In this document: one piece after another, positions 29,793-42,578 of the stretch
Position numbering within the stretch: the stretch's first letter is position 1
Layout of the letters: every line of letters begins with the position of its first letter
Source: Cystobasidiopsis lactophilus
Taxonomy: Eukaryota > Basidiomycota > Agaricostilbomycetes > Agaricostilbales > Chionosphaeraceae
DNA: 64,000 nucleotides
Reading direction: 5' to 3'
Assembly (NCBI GenBank): GCA_001599975.1
Contig: BCIO01000001.1
Span: forward strand, 4,027,631 to 4,091,630
The notes under the pieces: model-generated
Told to the model about the DNA's origin: nothing
Databases searched by the model: none
The model's input: the letters and a program-made list of their open reading frames with translations, nothing else
Position numbers and translations under genes: made by a program

Positions 29793-31666
29793 TCAGACCC
29801 GCTTGATGTGCACACTCTTGAGCTGGGTGACGGCGTCGTAGCCAAAAGTGGACAAGCTGTACCCGCGCCCCGAGTCCTTGCGGCCAGTCCAAGCTAAGGC
29901 GGGATCAAGATAGTCACATCTGACATAGGTGTTGGGTTAGTCACTTTGTCGCAAAGATGGACCATGAGGCGACTTCGAGCGCACCTGTTCAAGAACACGG
30001 TTCCGGCTTCGATGTCTGGCACGAGCTCCTCGAAGCGGGCTTCGTCCTTGGTCCAGATCGAGCATGTCAGGCCGTATTGGGAGTCGTTGATGAGCTTGAT
30101 GGCCTCATCGTCCGAAGTGACTTTCATGATGCCGAGGGCCGGGCCACTGGCTCGCCACGTCAGCTGGAGCCCACCCAGATGGACGAACAGCGGGGAACTC
30201 ACAAAGTCTCTTCGGACATGATCAGCATGTCGTGGGTGACGTTGGTGAAGATTTGAGGGTTGACGAAGGTGGTCCCCTCTTTGGCCGCCGGGAAGAGCGC
30301 CTCTTCCAGCAAAGGCTGTGCACCTTTGGTAACTGCGAAGAAACCGACATCTCAGCAGGAAAAAGATGTAGCGACACGTTACAACTCACGAGCGTCTTGA
30401 TAGTGCTTTCGAATATTGGCTGCCGAGTTGATGCTGATCACCGGGCCAAGAGTGGTGTCAGTGTTACGAGGATCGCCCAGCTTGTAGCCCTGTATCACTC
30501 GTAAGACGAATTTCGACGTGCCAGGAGAACAACTGGCCTTGAGCACTTGGGCGATTTCTTTGACGAATGCATCGTAGACAGCTTCGTGCACGTAAACCCG
30601 TTCGATGGCGCAGCAGCTCTGGCCAGAGTTGAAAAATCCACCGTCCGCAATTTCCGCTGCGGCGAACGTGGCATCGGCGTCAGCGCGGACGTATGCGGCG
30701 TCTTTGCCACCGAGCTCAAGGTTGACGCGCTTGAAGCCGTTGCCGGCCGCGGGGCTTTGAGCGTGCGCTTCCACCCTCAGCCCGTTCGCTACTGAACCGG
30801 TGAAGGAAACGAAGGAGATGCGCTTGTCGCCAACGACCTTGTCCATCTGTTCCAGCGAGAGGTGAAGGCATTGAGCCACATCGTCGGGCAGGCCACTTTG
30901 CTTCAGCAGGCGAACGATGCGCTCGGACGATGAAGGCGTCTGTGGCGAAGGCTTGATCAGGATGGCGTTGCCAGCCAAGAGCGCCGGAACAATAGAGTTG
31001 ACTTGAGTGAGATAAGGAAACTGGGCGCGCCTCACGACGGTTTGAGCGGTAGGATGTTGCAAAGTAGCCAAATACTCACGTTCCATGGGCTGATAATGAA
31101 GAGCACACCCAGGGGCTCTTTGCGCTGCGGCATCGTCAGAATTAGCCCGTCGTTCGCTCTGCTTCTGGCTTCGTACGCACAAGGTAGCGCTTGAAGCCCG
31201 GTTTGTCGGTATCCGCCAAGCTGACGTCGGCTAAGCTCTTCTTTGCGATAGAGATCATGTAGCGCGCTCGCTCCAAGAAGCCTCCCACTTCGCCCGCTGA
31301 GAATTTGATGGGCCTGCCCATTTCAGCGGTGATCTCTTGCGCCACGCTCTCCTTCTCGGCCTCGAAAGCGGTCAAAAACTTGTCGATGATGGACAGTCGC
31401 TCATCTAAGGAGGTCTTGCGGAAAGACTTGAAGGCGGCCACAGCCGCGTCGACGGCTGCATTCAATTGCTCATCGCTGGGCAGGTCAATCTTCTTAACGG
31501 CCGACCCGTCGATGGGTGAGATCTGGATCTCTTTTTAGAAACGTAGGGTGTAGCGTAGACGCAGACGTACAGTCGTTTGGACGGCCATGGCTGAGTGCGG
31601 AAGAAAACTGCGAATGAGGTCAAGCCAGGTGGCGGCGGCACACTTGAGCAGTGAGGGTCCAGCCAT
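29793..31666 (-). CDS. NAD(P)-dependent aldehyde dehydrogenase
   Basis: Oxidises an aldehyde to the acid; substrate not inferable. About six exons. Landmarks: AAVAAFKSFRKTSLDERLSI, the Rossmann segment VPALLAGNAILIKPSPQTPS, the NAD-binding FVSFTGSVANGL, general-base Glu in VNLELGGKDAAYVRADAD, catalytic Cys in GGFFNSGQSCCAIERVYVHE, KLGDPRNTDTTLGPVIS, and the C-terminal WTGRKDSGRGYSLSTFGYDA with the ending KSVHIKRV. All catalytic residues are present. The first ATG (31666) gives MAGPSLLKCAAATWLDLIRS before MAVQTT at ATG 31588. The longer form looks like a weak mitochondrial presequence, so two forms are possible. It starts 47 bp downstream of the likely FIG4 stop. Confidence 0.87.
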
Positions 31667-31712
31667 GACGCTGCCAGGGTATCAAAATGCAGATATATGG
31701 AGTAGTACAGCA

Positions 31713-34700
31713 TCATTCGCTCGTTTGCAGAAGCTGGCTCTTGAGGATTTGGTTCACGTTACTATTCTCGAAGTAGAGCTTTTCGGTGTTGCGGCTTGGG
31801 CTCTGCAGACGGGGTTGATGGATCACGGATATGCTGGCTGAGTAAATTTTGCGATCCGCTTCGGAAACTGTTGGCCTCTGTTAGGCACTCAGTCGCAAAG
31901 CAGCTCTCGAAGAACGCGCCTATCATGCTTTGTTGTTCCGTATACCTGCTTGCGGGTCAAGGTGGCCCACGACCACATGAGCGGAGAAAAACGCACTCTT
32001 CGTACTCGTCTGCCATTTCGGCTGATACACTAGGTTGAAGCAGACGCAGAGCAAGTGCTTCTGTGGCGTTCTGGGCATTTGACTTGTTCGCTGCCTCCTC
32101 CGAATCTGGCAAGAGAGAAGAAGAACGGGTGGCTACTCGACTGGACCGAACAGTCGCAGATTTGGGAGGCCTGATAACGATGAGCTCGGGTCGGGAGCAA
32201 GTTGTCCGGTTAGACGCACTTGGTTTCTGGCCTCACGACGACGTGACCACCGACACGGGGCAAAAACGGGCTTTTGTTGAGCTCGGAGGCATCTTCATGC
32301 CTGGGTGCGCGCGATGAGCACGACCTGAGTCAAACGCAGAAGGCGACTAACAGCGTGTGCGCCACGTAGTGAAGGGTGTTGTTGACTTTGTAAGCAAAGT
32401 GCCGTCCCATCTCGGTGAATAGGCGAGGCCGATAGCTTCGGCGGGTTTGAAAAGCGTATGAAATGCTCGACGGCGAAGACTTACTAGACGGTCCAGAAGT
32501 CGTGATCCTTTTTCAGCTTGTCGACGGCATTGTTCTGAGCTTGATCGGGGTCCAGAGACCCTTCGATGTACTTGTCGGTATACCAATGGATGTAGGAGCG
32601 ATTCAGTGGGCGATGAATTGGGTGCGCTGGGAGCGACTCCATGCCAAGGAAAAGGTTAATGGCTTTTTGCTTGTCGGCATCTGTTGGAGCGATATCAAGA
32701 TGCTGTGTCCATTGCGACTAACGCAGGCTTACCCGAGAATGAATTGGCATAGTAGCGGCGGAGACCTTCGATCATGTCTCTGCTGTGGCTAGACCATTGC
32801 TTTATCTTGTACGACTCGATGGTGTTGACAAGATTGCTGCCGCCATACTGGAGGGCCATGGTGTCACCATGATCGTGGTACATTTCTGTCAACAGGTTGG
32901 CGGCATCGGAGTCAAAGGGCACGATGGCGTCGCGAAGAATGCCCAGCGCATGCAGCTGCCGGCCAAGTGCTGCCTTGCCAATTATGAACTGAGCAGCATT
33001 CGTGCGACTGCTGCCTTTGAGACTTTTGTCGAAGGTATGGTCAGAAGGCAGGCTCACTCCAGGCAGTCGATGCAATTCGTGCGGCACACCCCGTGCTGAA
33101 GGAGGAGGGACGAGCGATAGGGCGGAAGGCTAGTCAAGCTACTAAGTGGTCATATGGTAGTGAGAGCAGCTCGAACTCACCCTTCGTCTTGAAAGTCAGC
33201 GTAAGAAGCGGGATGGGGCCCGCTATGAAAGAAGTCTGTTTGCTCCAAAATCTTCTGCGCCTCATCTTCCAGCCGGGCAATCACGTCAATATTTCGCCTA
33301 GACAGCACATGTGTCAGGCAGAGAAAAGCGTGCAGGAGCCAAAGAACAGCCCACTTTTTGTTGGCAGTTGCAATATCAAAGCCAATGTATTGGATTTTGG
33401 CGCGCTCCGGCAAGCTCTTGTTGAGGTAATCGATGCACTGGATAAACTCTGGAAGTAGCTTGGACTCTCGTGGAGTGCGCTCCTTTGCTTTGATGAGGTT
33501 GAGCACCATCACGGGGTTGCCGTAGCGGGCAAACAGGTCATCGAAGTGGAGTGCCGCCGGGGAAAAGAAGGGGTCCACGATGCCGACTAATCGGACAGAG
33601 TCAGCTCAATGAGACGAGATGAGGGTACAGAGGGCGCACTGTCAATGGGCGGCTTGGCCTGCATCCCAGACGCGTCTTGAGTCCACGAAATGGGTATGCT
33701 GCCGCGGTGCTGAACATAGCTGGTGTACCGAGGATTGAGCTTGATATGCGGCTGTGCTGACGACGATGAAGCGGCTGGGTTTTCTGCCCTACTGACAGGC
33801 GCGTGGAAGGGCGTCGTCAAGACTTCGGACACAATCTGCTCCGTCTCGACATCATTTGCGACAAATCCCTGCTCAACGCGATGAGCAAGCTTATATGGAT
33901 GCAAAGATTAAGAAGAAGAGCGTGGCCAACCTCATCATTAATGCCTCGCTTCAAAAACCGCGCGCCCGCAAAATGGCGGGACCTCCGCGCAATCAGTGTG
34001 ATGTAGACGGTTCGTCCAAAGACGGACATTTCTGTGGAATGTCAGCATATATCACGCTGTGTCAAGCCGTCGAGGCCTCACTAGCTTGATCCACAAAGCC
34101 ATGGATGACGGGCAGTACCCAGTTGCTCCTTTCGACAGAGTTGGGGAACGCCGACGCAAGGAGATGGTGGTTCCAGATGAACTTGTCGTTAAACCCAAAG
34201 AAGCTGTGATGGGGAATTCGGGTTTTCGCAGTCACAAGTTCGCTGAGGTTGCGTTGGAGCGTGTTCGTCAAGTCGTAAGTGTATCTGCAAACTGCTGTCA
34301 AGCGCAGTTTGGCGTGTAGATAAATATAGCCGCACGAAAAGTAAAAGTTCTTGGAAAGTTCGACATGCTGGAAGGCTTGCAGCGATCTGGCTCTCTCCGG
34401 TCAGCAAGAAAGAAGCAGCTTCGCAAGGGCGGCAGGTACCGATTCTCTTCGGCATTCTTCTCGGGCTTCACGTCGATTGGAATGATGACAGTCTCCTCGC
34501 AGTGGAAGACGTAGTGCCCGCCAATGAGAGCGACGGCCGCCCGATGGCGGATGAGCACGACATACCAGCCTGCAGTGAAGCGCGTAAAGCCTGCTTGCGT
34601 TTTGAGCCAGGTTCGTTAATAGCAGTGAATTAAGCCTACCAAGGATGCCATAAAACAAGGGAACGGCTTTGACCAGGCCGCCAGAAGCCTTGTTGCCATC

Positions 34701-35076
34701 TTCAATCATGCGAAGAAGCTCCGTGATTTCCTCTTGCGAGTAGACCGTGTCGTCCTCCGTGATGGTCAAGCCTTCTTCTTGGGTTGAAGTCTGCTCGCGC
34801 TGGTTGGTCAAATGGGTCAATCATGCTCTGGCGAAGCACCTCACCCGGTCAATCTTGAGGACTCGATAGCGCGAGTCGGCCTGGTTCGAGGCGACGACAT
34901 AGAACCTCTGCGCTCTACTTGAGCTGCTGTGAGCATCTAGAACATGTCCAGCTAACCGTTTTGGTCTCATAGAGGCAATCTGAAGCGAGAATCAGCAATG
35001 AAGCCCCTTTTGCGAATGGAGGCCGGCGTTCACATTTCTCAAGCACCAAGGGGCTACTAGAGGTGGCAGTCTCCAT
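31713..35076 (-). CDS. FIG4: Fig4 Sac-domain phosphoinositide phosphatase
   Basis: 5-phosphatase of PI(3,5)P2 on vacuole/endosome membranes, working with Fab1 and Vac14. More than ten exons. Start [14 protein letters not shown], then [112 protein letters not shown], and the catalytic loop [16 protein letters not shown] (CX5R). Then [50 protein letters not shown] and [10 protein letters not shown]-like [20 protein letters not shown]. The C-terminal exons beyond about 32350 were joined by phase only, so the stop at 31713 is tentative. An acceptor choice at 33008-33013 decides whether the CX5R loop is intact. Identification firm. Confidence 0.88.
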
Positions 35077-35186
35077 CTTGGTTGGATGAAGGGGGCCGAT
35101 AATCGTTCCACGAGACACTACAGCCGATCAAAAAAATACATGGTTGGTGGTCCTGAAGAAACCACCAAGGCGCGCAGATGTTCTCC

Positions 35187-38100
35187 CTAGTTCCCAGCCT
35201 GTGCTTGCACCTGCGCCTGCGCTGCTTGCGCCTGAGCTTGAGCCTGAGCCTGAGCCTGAGCATGGGCTTGCTGTTGCTGTTGCCTGCATTTCGAGTATGT
35301 GCATGAGCAATCGGTGGAAGCGCCACGAGAGACAACCTATGCTCACATGTACATCATCTGCGCTATCTGGTGCTGCTGCTGCTCCGGTGTAAGCCCGTTA
35401 GGTTGAGGCGGGATGTTGAGTTGCATGCCCGAAGCCTGGCTGAGCCGGTTGAGATTGATCTGGTTCAGCTGGGCCGCCATCTGGGCCTGATTCTGCGAGT
35501 TGAGAGTCTGCAGAATGTGTGGCGGGATGTTGGCCAGCCCAGCACCTGGCGGACCATTGACCAGGGGATGCGGACTGTGTGGGCCGGGCGAAGCAAAGCC
35601 GTTTGGAATGTGCATCGGCCCATTGGTCCCCAATTCAGTGCCTGGATGCGCTGGGAGCGAGCTGCCGTTCAATGTCGGACTCGAGCTGTGGGTTGAATGC
35701 TCTGAAGGCGGTCGCGACTGCAGAACGGACACGTTAGCCGACGAAATACTCAAGCGCGATGCAACCAAAAACTTGCCGGCCCCTGGTGCTGAAGATGATG
35801 CCCTGGTGGCAAAGCCAAACGCTGAGGGCAGAATCAATGAGCACGAGGTGACGAGGTGGCAAACGCGCAGAACAAAAGTTGCTCACCTGCTGCGCCTGGG
35901 CCTGGGCCTGCGCTTGCGCCTGAGCTTGAAACATGGCCTGCTGCTGGCTGCGGAGGATGGCTGCGTTCTGTCGCATAGTGGCCTCTTGGCGCTCCTTCTC
36001 CCACTTCATCTTGCTGATATCGAACGGCGTCATGTTCGGCCTGAGTGGCAAAGTGTGCGACTCGTGCGCGTTGAGGGTAACCTGGCGGGAGATGGGCTGC
36101 TTGGTGGCCTCCCGGCGTTTCTGGACGGTGCGCAAGGCGTCGTAGACGGACACGTGGCGGAGCTGCTTCTTGGTGCCCTCGTACTTGCGCTTGGCCTTGT
36201 CCTTCTGGCTGGCGTCGAGCGCTTGCTGGCTGGCCTGACCGAACTTCTTGTTCCATCGGTCGTACAGATCCCAAGAATCCCGCTTGTCGGCCGGCACGCG
36301 CACCGTCGAGCCATTGAAGACATCGGCAATGAGCGGCCAGTTGAAGTTGTACTGCTTGGACAGGGCCAGCAGCAGGCCATCGTCGGACTCGGTCCAGTCC
36401 AAGCTGTATGCTCGCGCTTCGGCCAGCGCAGGCGGTAGCGGACACGGCGGATGTTGTTGAGGGATGGCATGCGAGAGCTCCTTTGGCCGGCGACCAGCAA
36501 AGAGAGCTGAGAACACCGCGGCGTGAGTCACCTGAGATACTAGGACAAAATCAAGCGGAGAGGACTTACTTGAGCCAGGGGTGAGAACCTCGGGTCGGTG
36601 GTGGGAGAGGTCTTCGCCGCCAATATCGGAAAGGTCCTTCCACTCGTGTCCATTCAGCTTGCGCTTCTTGGCCGGGTTGAGGGTGGAGAGTAGGAGAGGC
36701 TTGTTTTCGAGCAAGCGGGTGACGTGGGTGATGCGCGAGTAGAGCGCCGAGGCCTCGTCTGCGCGCCGGTCGGACCGCTCGTCCCGTGGCGTGGCGGGCG
36801 CGGTTGGGCCATCGTAGAGGGGTATATCAGGGATGAGGCCGGAGAGGAGCTCGGTGGTGTGGCGCTCGGTGGCGTCCGGCGGGAAGAAGGCGTTGAGAGG
36901 CAGGTCTTCCAAGCCGACGATGGTCGTCGCTGGGCTTTGGCGGAAGAGAGGGGCGCGGTAGAGGACGAGCTGGTCGTAGCTCAGCGACATGTTGGTCAAA
37001 GGGTGGCCATTAACAACTATCGGCGGCGGCGCGGGTGCTTGAGCGGGCGGAGCGGCTCCACCGGTTGTGGCCGCCGGTTGAGCGCCTGCAACTGCTGGCG
37101 CTGCATCGGTAGGCTGCTCTTCTGGAGCGCTTGCTTCAGCCATAGGTTGATCGGCATTATCAGCTGCTGGCGGCGCGGTATTCGCCTGGTCGGCCATATC
37201 GACATCCTCTTCCTGCGCTGGCGGCGGCGGCGGCGGCTCGTGGGCGAGCTCAATCTGCTCGTCGGTCAGGTAGACCGGCTGGCGTATGTTCACTTGGAGC
37301 TCGCGCCGCTCCTCCTCGTCCGCCTCGTGCCACTGCAGCACGGCTTGGGCGACATTGAAGGCGGTCGCCATCTTCCACCGCCGCTCCTGCTTTACGTCCG
37401 TCTGAAGCCATTTCTGTTCGCGACTCACAGAAAGCTAAGTCAATTTGTTGACTTGAAGTGAAAAGGCCAAGCACGAACCGCCTCCTCGATCATGTAGTCC
37501 CAATGCGTCTTGAGGACGGGCGGCATCTTTGACTTCTTAGGCTGGCGGAAGGACCAAGCGCTCTGCTGCTTAAGCTGCTCTATGCGCTCCATCGCCCTCA
37601 AGCCTTGGAGCTCTTGAATGGCCACCTGTGAGAAAGACCAGCGCAATCAGACACGGAAGTCGCGATGTGTCTGAGGTAAGAGGGTCCAAACTCACGTTCC
37701 AATCATGAGTCATGAGCGCTTTGGCTTGCCGGATGCCCTTTTCGTTCTTCTCGTCCGGGCCTTTGCCCATCAGGTGGCGCACACCACAATGCAGCGGCCG
37801 GCTCAGGCCCATCTTGAACAGCTCAACGCCGCCAGAGAGGCCGGTGGCGCGCTCATCCTTTTCCCTCTTCTTTTTGAGCAGCCCGCCGACGGAGAGGCGG
37901 TTGCGGAGGATGTCAGTGGGCAGAGGCGGTAAGGTGGCCACAAAGTTGGCTGGCATGGACGGGATGTAGAGCTGGCCTGGCGGCGTGAAATCTTGGGAGG
38001 GGACGCGCAGCATGAGGTCTGTCATTGATACCCCTTGAGGCGGCGGTGGAGGTAGAGGTTTAGGTGGTTGGGTGGGAGAGACGGACGAAGCAGCAACAAT

Positions 38101-38805
38101 GGCGGGGGCATCGGGGCGGATAGCTTGGATGCGCTGCGTTTCGGGCCGCAAAGGCTTGACGAACGTGTCTTGGTCCGGTTCAGGCTGGGAGACGACAGAG
38201 GCTTCGCGGCTGGGGCTGGGGTCGGCTTGTTTGGCGAGGAGCTGCTGGGCAGAGGCGGCGGGCTCGGGCAGGACGAGCTTGGGCACTGGGCGGTCAATCT
38301 CGATGGCCGAGTCGTTGGCAGAGTCGATGGGAGTTAGAGGCGAGCCTTCGTTGGAGGGCTCCAAGGGCGCATCCGGCGCCAGCTCGAGGCTCGAAGGCAG
38401 CAGCGGGAGGACCGAGGTGCTGAGCGCCGCCCGTATGAGCATAAGACCCCCGAGGACTGTAGGACAGGAGCAAGGCCAACGCACTTTGGGTTCAGGTAGC
38501 GGGCCACGAACGCATCCCTCGCCGCGTCTGAGCCGTCGCCCAGGTCGCCATCGATTTTGAAGCCGGTCCGCTCGAGGCCGCTGAGGACGTGGAAGGTCTG
38601 CTGGTATAGGCTGGTCAAGGCCTGCTTGTGCTGTCTGTGGTGATTCCTAGGTGTTAGCCAGCCGCATAGGGCTCTAAGGCAAGGCAAAACAACCCACTCG
38701 AGGCGGGCCCGTTTGTCTGCCAGCAAGGATGCCTTCTGTGGTCGCACTCCAGTTTAACCCAACTAAGGGCTCATGTAGGGTTACTAAGCTCACTCTGGCC
38801 TCCAT
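35187..38805 (-). CDS. EAF1: Eaf1/Vid21, scaffold of the NuA4 histone acetyltransferase
   Basis: Nuclear scaffold of NuA4, with an HSA domain that binds actin-related proteins and a SANT domain. The first exon is just 12 nt (MEAR), joined to KASLLADKRARLE. The HSA domain is split by an intron: KTHWDYMIEEA, then VREQKWLQTDVKQERRWKMA and TAFNVAQAVLQWH. SANT-like region: SLDWTESDDGLLLALSKQYN, FNWPLIADVFNGSTVRVPAD and KRDSWDLYDRWNKKFG. Upstream is a long disordered Pro/Ser region; downstream are Gln/Ala-rich tracts and the C-terminal exon, QQQQQAH then Gln-Ala dipeptides to AGN. Order HSA-SANT-Q-rich is that of fungal Eaf1. Start at 38805 rests on phase and on the lack of another ATG. Confidence 0.87.
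35195..35275 (-). repeat. Gln-Ala hexanucleotide repeat in the EAF1 C-terminal exon
   Basis: A tandem CAGGCT/CAAGCT-type hexamer encodes alternating Gln-Ala on the minus strand. A second, shorter tract of the same kind lies at about 35893-35935, also in EAF1. Likely length-variable between strains. Confidence 0.7.
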
Positions 38806-39055
38806 AGCATGACTCAGAAGCCGCCTTCTCTGCCTGTCTCAAAGTCGTCGGCGCCCACAAGCTGCTGTTCCCGCTCGAAACTCGGTGTCGGAGACTTGCG
38901 GTGGTGGCAAATTCCACAAAGCCCTCACGACAGCAAGCGCAAGGAGAACTCAGAAGTATCCGAAGGAAATGCAAAGAGGAAAGAAAGCCGCGTTGCGCAA
39001 GGAAAGCGAAGGAAACCGGTGTGCGTCAAGAAAGAATCCCCAAAGATCTCCCTCT

Positions 39056-39957
<902 letters not shown>

Positions 39958-40377
39958 GTTGCGTTCAAAGTATCAAGCTGTTGATCGAGCCACCCGTCAT
40001 CAGCTGTCTGGGCCACAAACGAAGCTGATGCAGAGGGAAGCCGAACGCACAAGTCGAAGGGGGCCAAATGAGGTCGAAGCTGCTGATCCAAATGAAAGTG
40101 GGCCGCTTCTCTCAGCCTGGGTTCCCTCCAAAGCACTTGTAGCAGTCGATCTCACACACTTGGACAGGACTTCACTTGAGCAAGTAAAGGTCGACGGCTG
40201 GCAAGAGGCAAAAAGGCGCAATGTGGAGGCCAAAAAAGTTGGGAGCCCTCGCAAATTTGCAGTGATGGTCCGCTTGAGCTTGAAGTTGCGGTGATCGAAG
40301 CTTGGAGCAACACTTTAGGCTCTGGTTTCATTATCAGTGGCTGAGAGGGGTTCCCGCTTTCCAAGATTCCACCCAAG
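39958..40377. promoter_or_regulatory. Divergent promoter between RPL23 (uL14) and EED
   Basis: 420 bp between two divergent start codons: a strongly expressed ribosomal protein gene and a Polycomb subunit. Overlapping short frames here are not coding. Shared promoter inferred from layout. Confidence 0.5.
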
Positions 40378-42406
40378 ATGTCGCGGTTGGAGGAGGTCAA
40401 GCAGGGCGAAGGTGAGACTCTCGACATCTTCAAGACGCGTTGTCTGACAGGTCTTGCACACGAATTCCTCTCACAGCCGCAGTGCGCAAGATGTCACCCA
40501 TCTTGGGCACCTCGCGCAACTCGACCCTCATGACCAAAGAGTGGTGGCTCAACAAGGATCCCGGCCTGTCACCTCAACTGACAGACGCCTTGTCCCGCGA
40601 CGTCTGGCCGAAAGAGAAGCCCGGCTGCCTCGTGATCTACTGCGCTACTCGGCCTGTGAGCTATTGCTTTCGAAACTCTTGCCAGATGTGGGCTCAAGAA
40701 CCAGGATCGCTCACAGACACCGGGCAAGACTGTCAGTGGTGTTCTCCCCCTTCCTGCTATTCCTCGAAAGCAGTGCTTGAAATTCACCCGACAGTTCATG
40801 CAACTCCGCTTCTTCCCTTACCCCGAGCTGTTCCCCGTTATGCAGAACGTCTTCGTCACCATGGCCGATGCCGAGGTCAGTGTCACCGACCTCTCTTCCA
40901 GATCAATGATCTGAGTCGTCGCGGATTCGACAGCTACGACTGTACCGAGCCACTGACGATGGTCTCATTCCCTTGGTCACCTGCTTGGACGGCACAGCGA
41001 AGAAGACCGACGTAAGGCCCAAACCCTCATGCCCACCACTTCGCCCCGAGCTCACCACTTTTCGGCCTCCGTTCTTAACAGCCAGGAATTCCTAAGAGAC
41101 CAGAGCGAGAGCGCTACATGACCGTCACCTGGTCAGTGGGCTGGTGGTACGGCAAGAAAGGCCCGGACGCCAAGTTCGCGCCCATCATCAACCCGGCCAA
41201 GATGGCGGAGAAGGAGAAGACGCACATCCCTTTGCTCTTGGCCGCTGGAGAGCGAGGCATAGTGCATGTCTACAACGCCCTCAACATGGAAATCCTCCAG
41301 TCTTTGGTCGGCCACGGTGGTGTGAGCAGAGCATCTCTACAATGATCAGACATTCCTCTGATCGTGGGAGACTTCGAATCACAGCCAATCACTGACATCT
41401 CCATCTCCCCTTCCCAACCTTGGCTGCTCGTCACTTCCTCCTTCGACCGCTCGCTCAGGGTCTGGAACCTCCTGCTGCCCCAGCCTTGCGTCGCCATGCT
41501 CGCCGGCGTCGGCTGCCACCACAAGGAAATCATAGCCTGCGTGCGTCTTGATCTCTACATTTAGTCTGTAATGACTGAGACCCTGGGTTATTCGTGCAGG
41601 GCTGGCACCCGACCAAAAACCTAATCGCTTCCTCCGGCATCGACCGCCGCATCAAAGTCTGGGCTTTGCCGAGGGAAGTCGTCGACGGCGGGCTCGAAGG
41701 CCCCGCGGACGCCCCACCAACCGAACCGCAGACCAAGCGCCGGGTCAACAAAAAGAAGGAGTCCACCCGCCCGCGCCAGATCCACAACCCGATCGCCACC
41801 TCTTACCTGGTGCACGAGGACCACTGTGACCAGATCGAGTGGCTCGACGAGATCAATCTGCTCACCAAAGCGCGCGCGGGCCGGAACACCAAGGACTTGG
41901 GGCGAAAAGGCGGCGCGTGCGCAGAGGTCATGGTGTGGAGGTTCGACCTGATCAAGGAGATCCTCATGGGCCAGATCGCCGACTACAAGGGCAACGGCAA
42001 CGGCTTCGTCGGATACCCAGGTCACGAGGGCGCGCTCAGGCTGCTCAAGAGGTTCATCGTGCCCAAGCAGGGCTTCTGGGGCCACACCATGGGCTACAAC
42101 AACGAGGGCAAGCTCGTCCTGCCTGTTGGCACCGCTTTGTGGGAGTGCGACGTGATCAAGGCGCCTGCTTGGTTCGGCCTGACCTGCCGCCCGCCAGATG
42201 ATCTCTGCCCAGAGGTCAACGCCACCAAGTCCTGGGAGCACCTCAGCGGCTCCAGCAAGCACCTCGGCAAATCGGTCCTCATTGCTGCCGACGCCTCGCC
42301 GGATGGGCAATATGCGGTGGCCGGAGGCGAGGACGGTGTGCTGATCGGGTGGCGCAAGCTGAGGGAGTCAGAGATGGACGGTGAGGACGTGGTCATGGCA
42401 ACATGA
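40378..42406 (+). CDS. EED: EED/ESC-type WD40 subunit of Polycomb repressive complex 2
   Basis: WD40 propeller that binds trimethylated H3K27 and stimulates the methyltransferase in PRC2. About seven exons. Start MSRLEEVKQGE, then MSPILGTSRNSTLMTKEWWL and QCLKFTRQFMQLRFFPYPEL. The propeller follows: RIRQLRLYRATDDGLIPLVT, RYMTVTWSVGW, HIPLLLAAGERGIVHVYNAL, SLVGHGDIPL, PITDISISPSQPWLLVTSSF with DRSLRVWNL, CVAMLAGVGCHHKEIIACGW, SGIDRRIKVWALP, then VHEDHCDQIEWLDEINLLTK and QGFWGHTMGYNNEGKLVLPV. The last two match the EED hallmarks H.NYVDCVRWLGDLILSK and DIWYMRFSMD...LALGNQVG in order and spacing. An insertion of about 35 charged residues (TKRRVNKKKESTRPRQ) sits in one loop. The aromatic-cage residues were not verified. 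PRC2 is patchily retained in fungi, so the call implies that partner genes exist elsewhere. Confidence 0.78.
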
Positions 42407-42578
42407 CAATCTCATCTCCCTCTTAGAGGCAAATGCTAAATATCCCCCTTTGCCATCGTGTACTTGTAATCCAACCCTTCCGCGAAATCCACCTTTGCGA
42501 AATTGCCGACGTGAAAGCTCGTGCGCTCGTCTCCCTGGTACAATCTTCCCCTTCGCCACCAATGCAATCGAGCTGATG

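Noticed and set aside
35195-35275. Short tandem repeat as a possible CRISPR-like array
   Set aside because: It is a coding hexamer without spacers, within EAF1.
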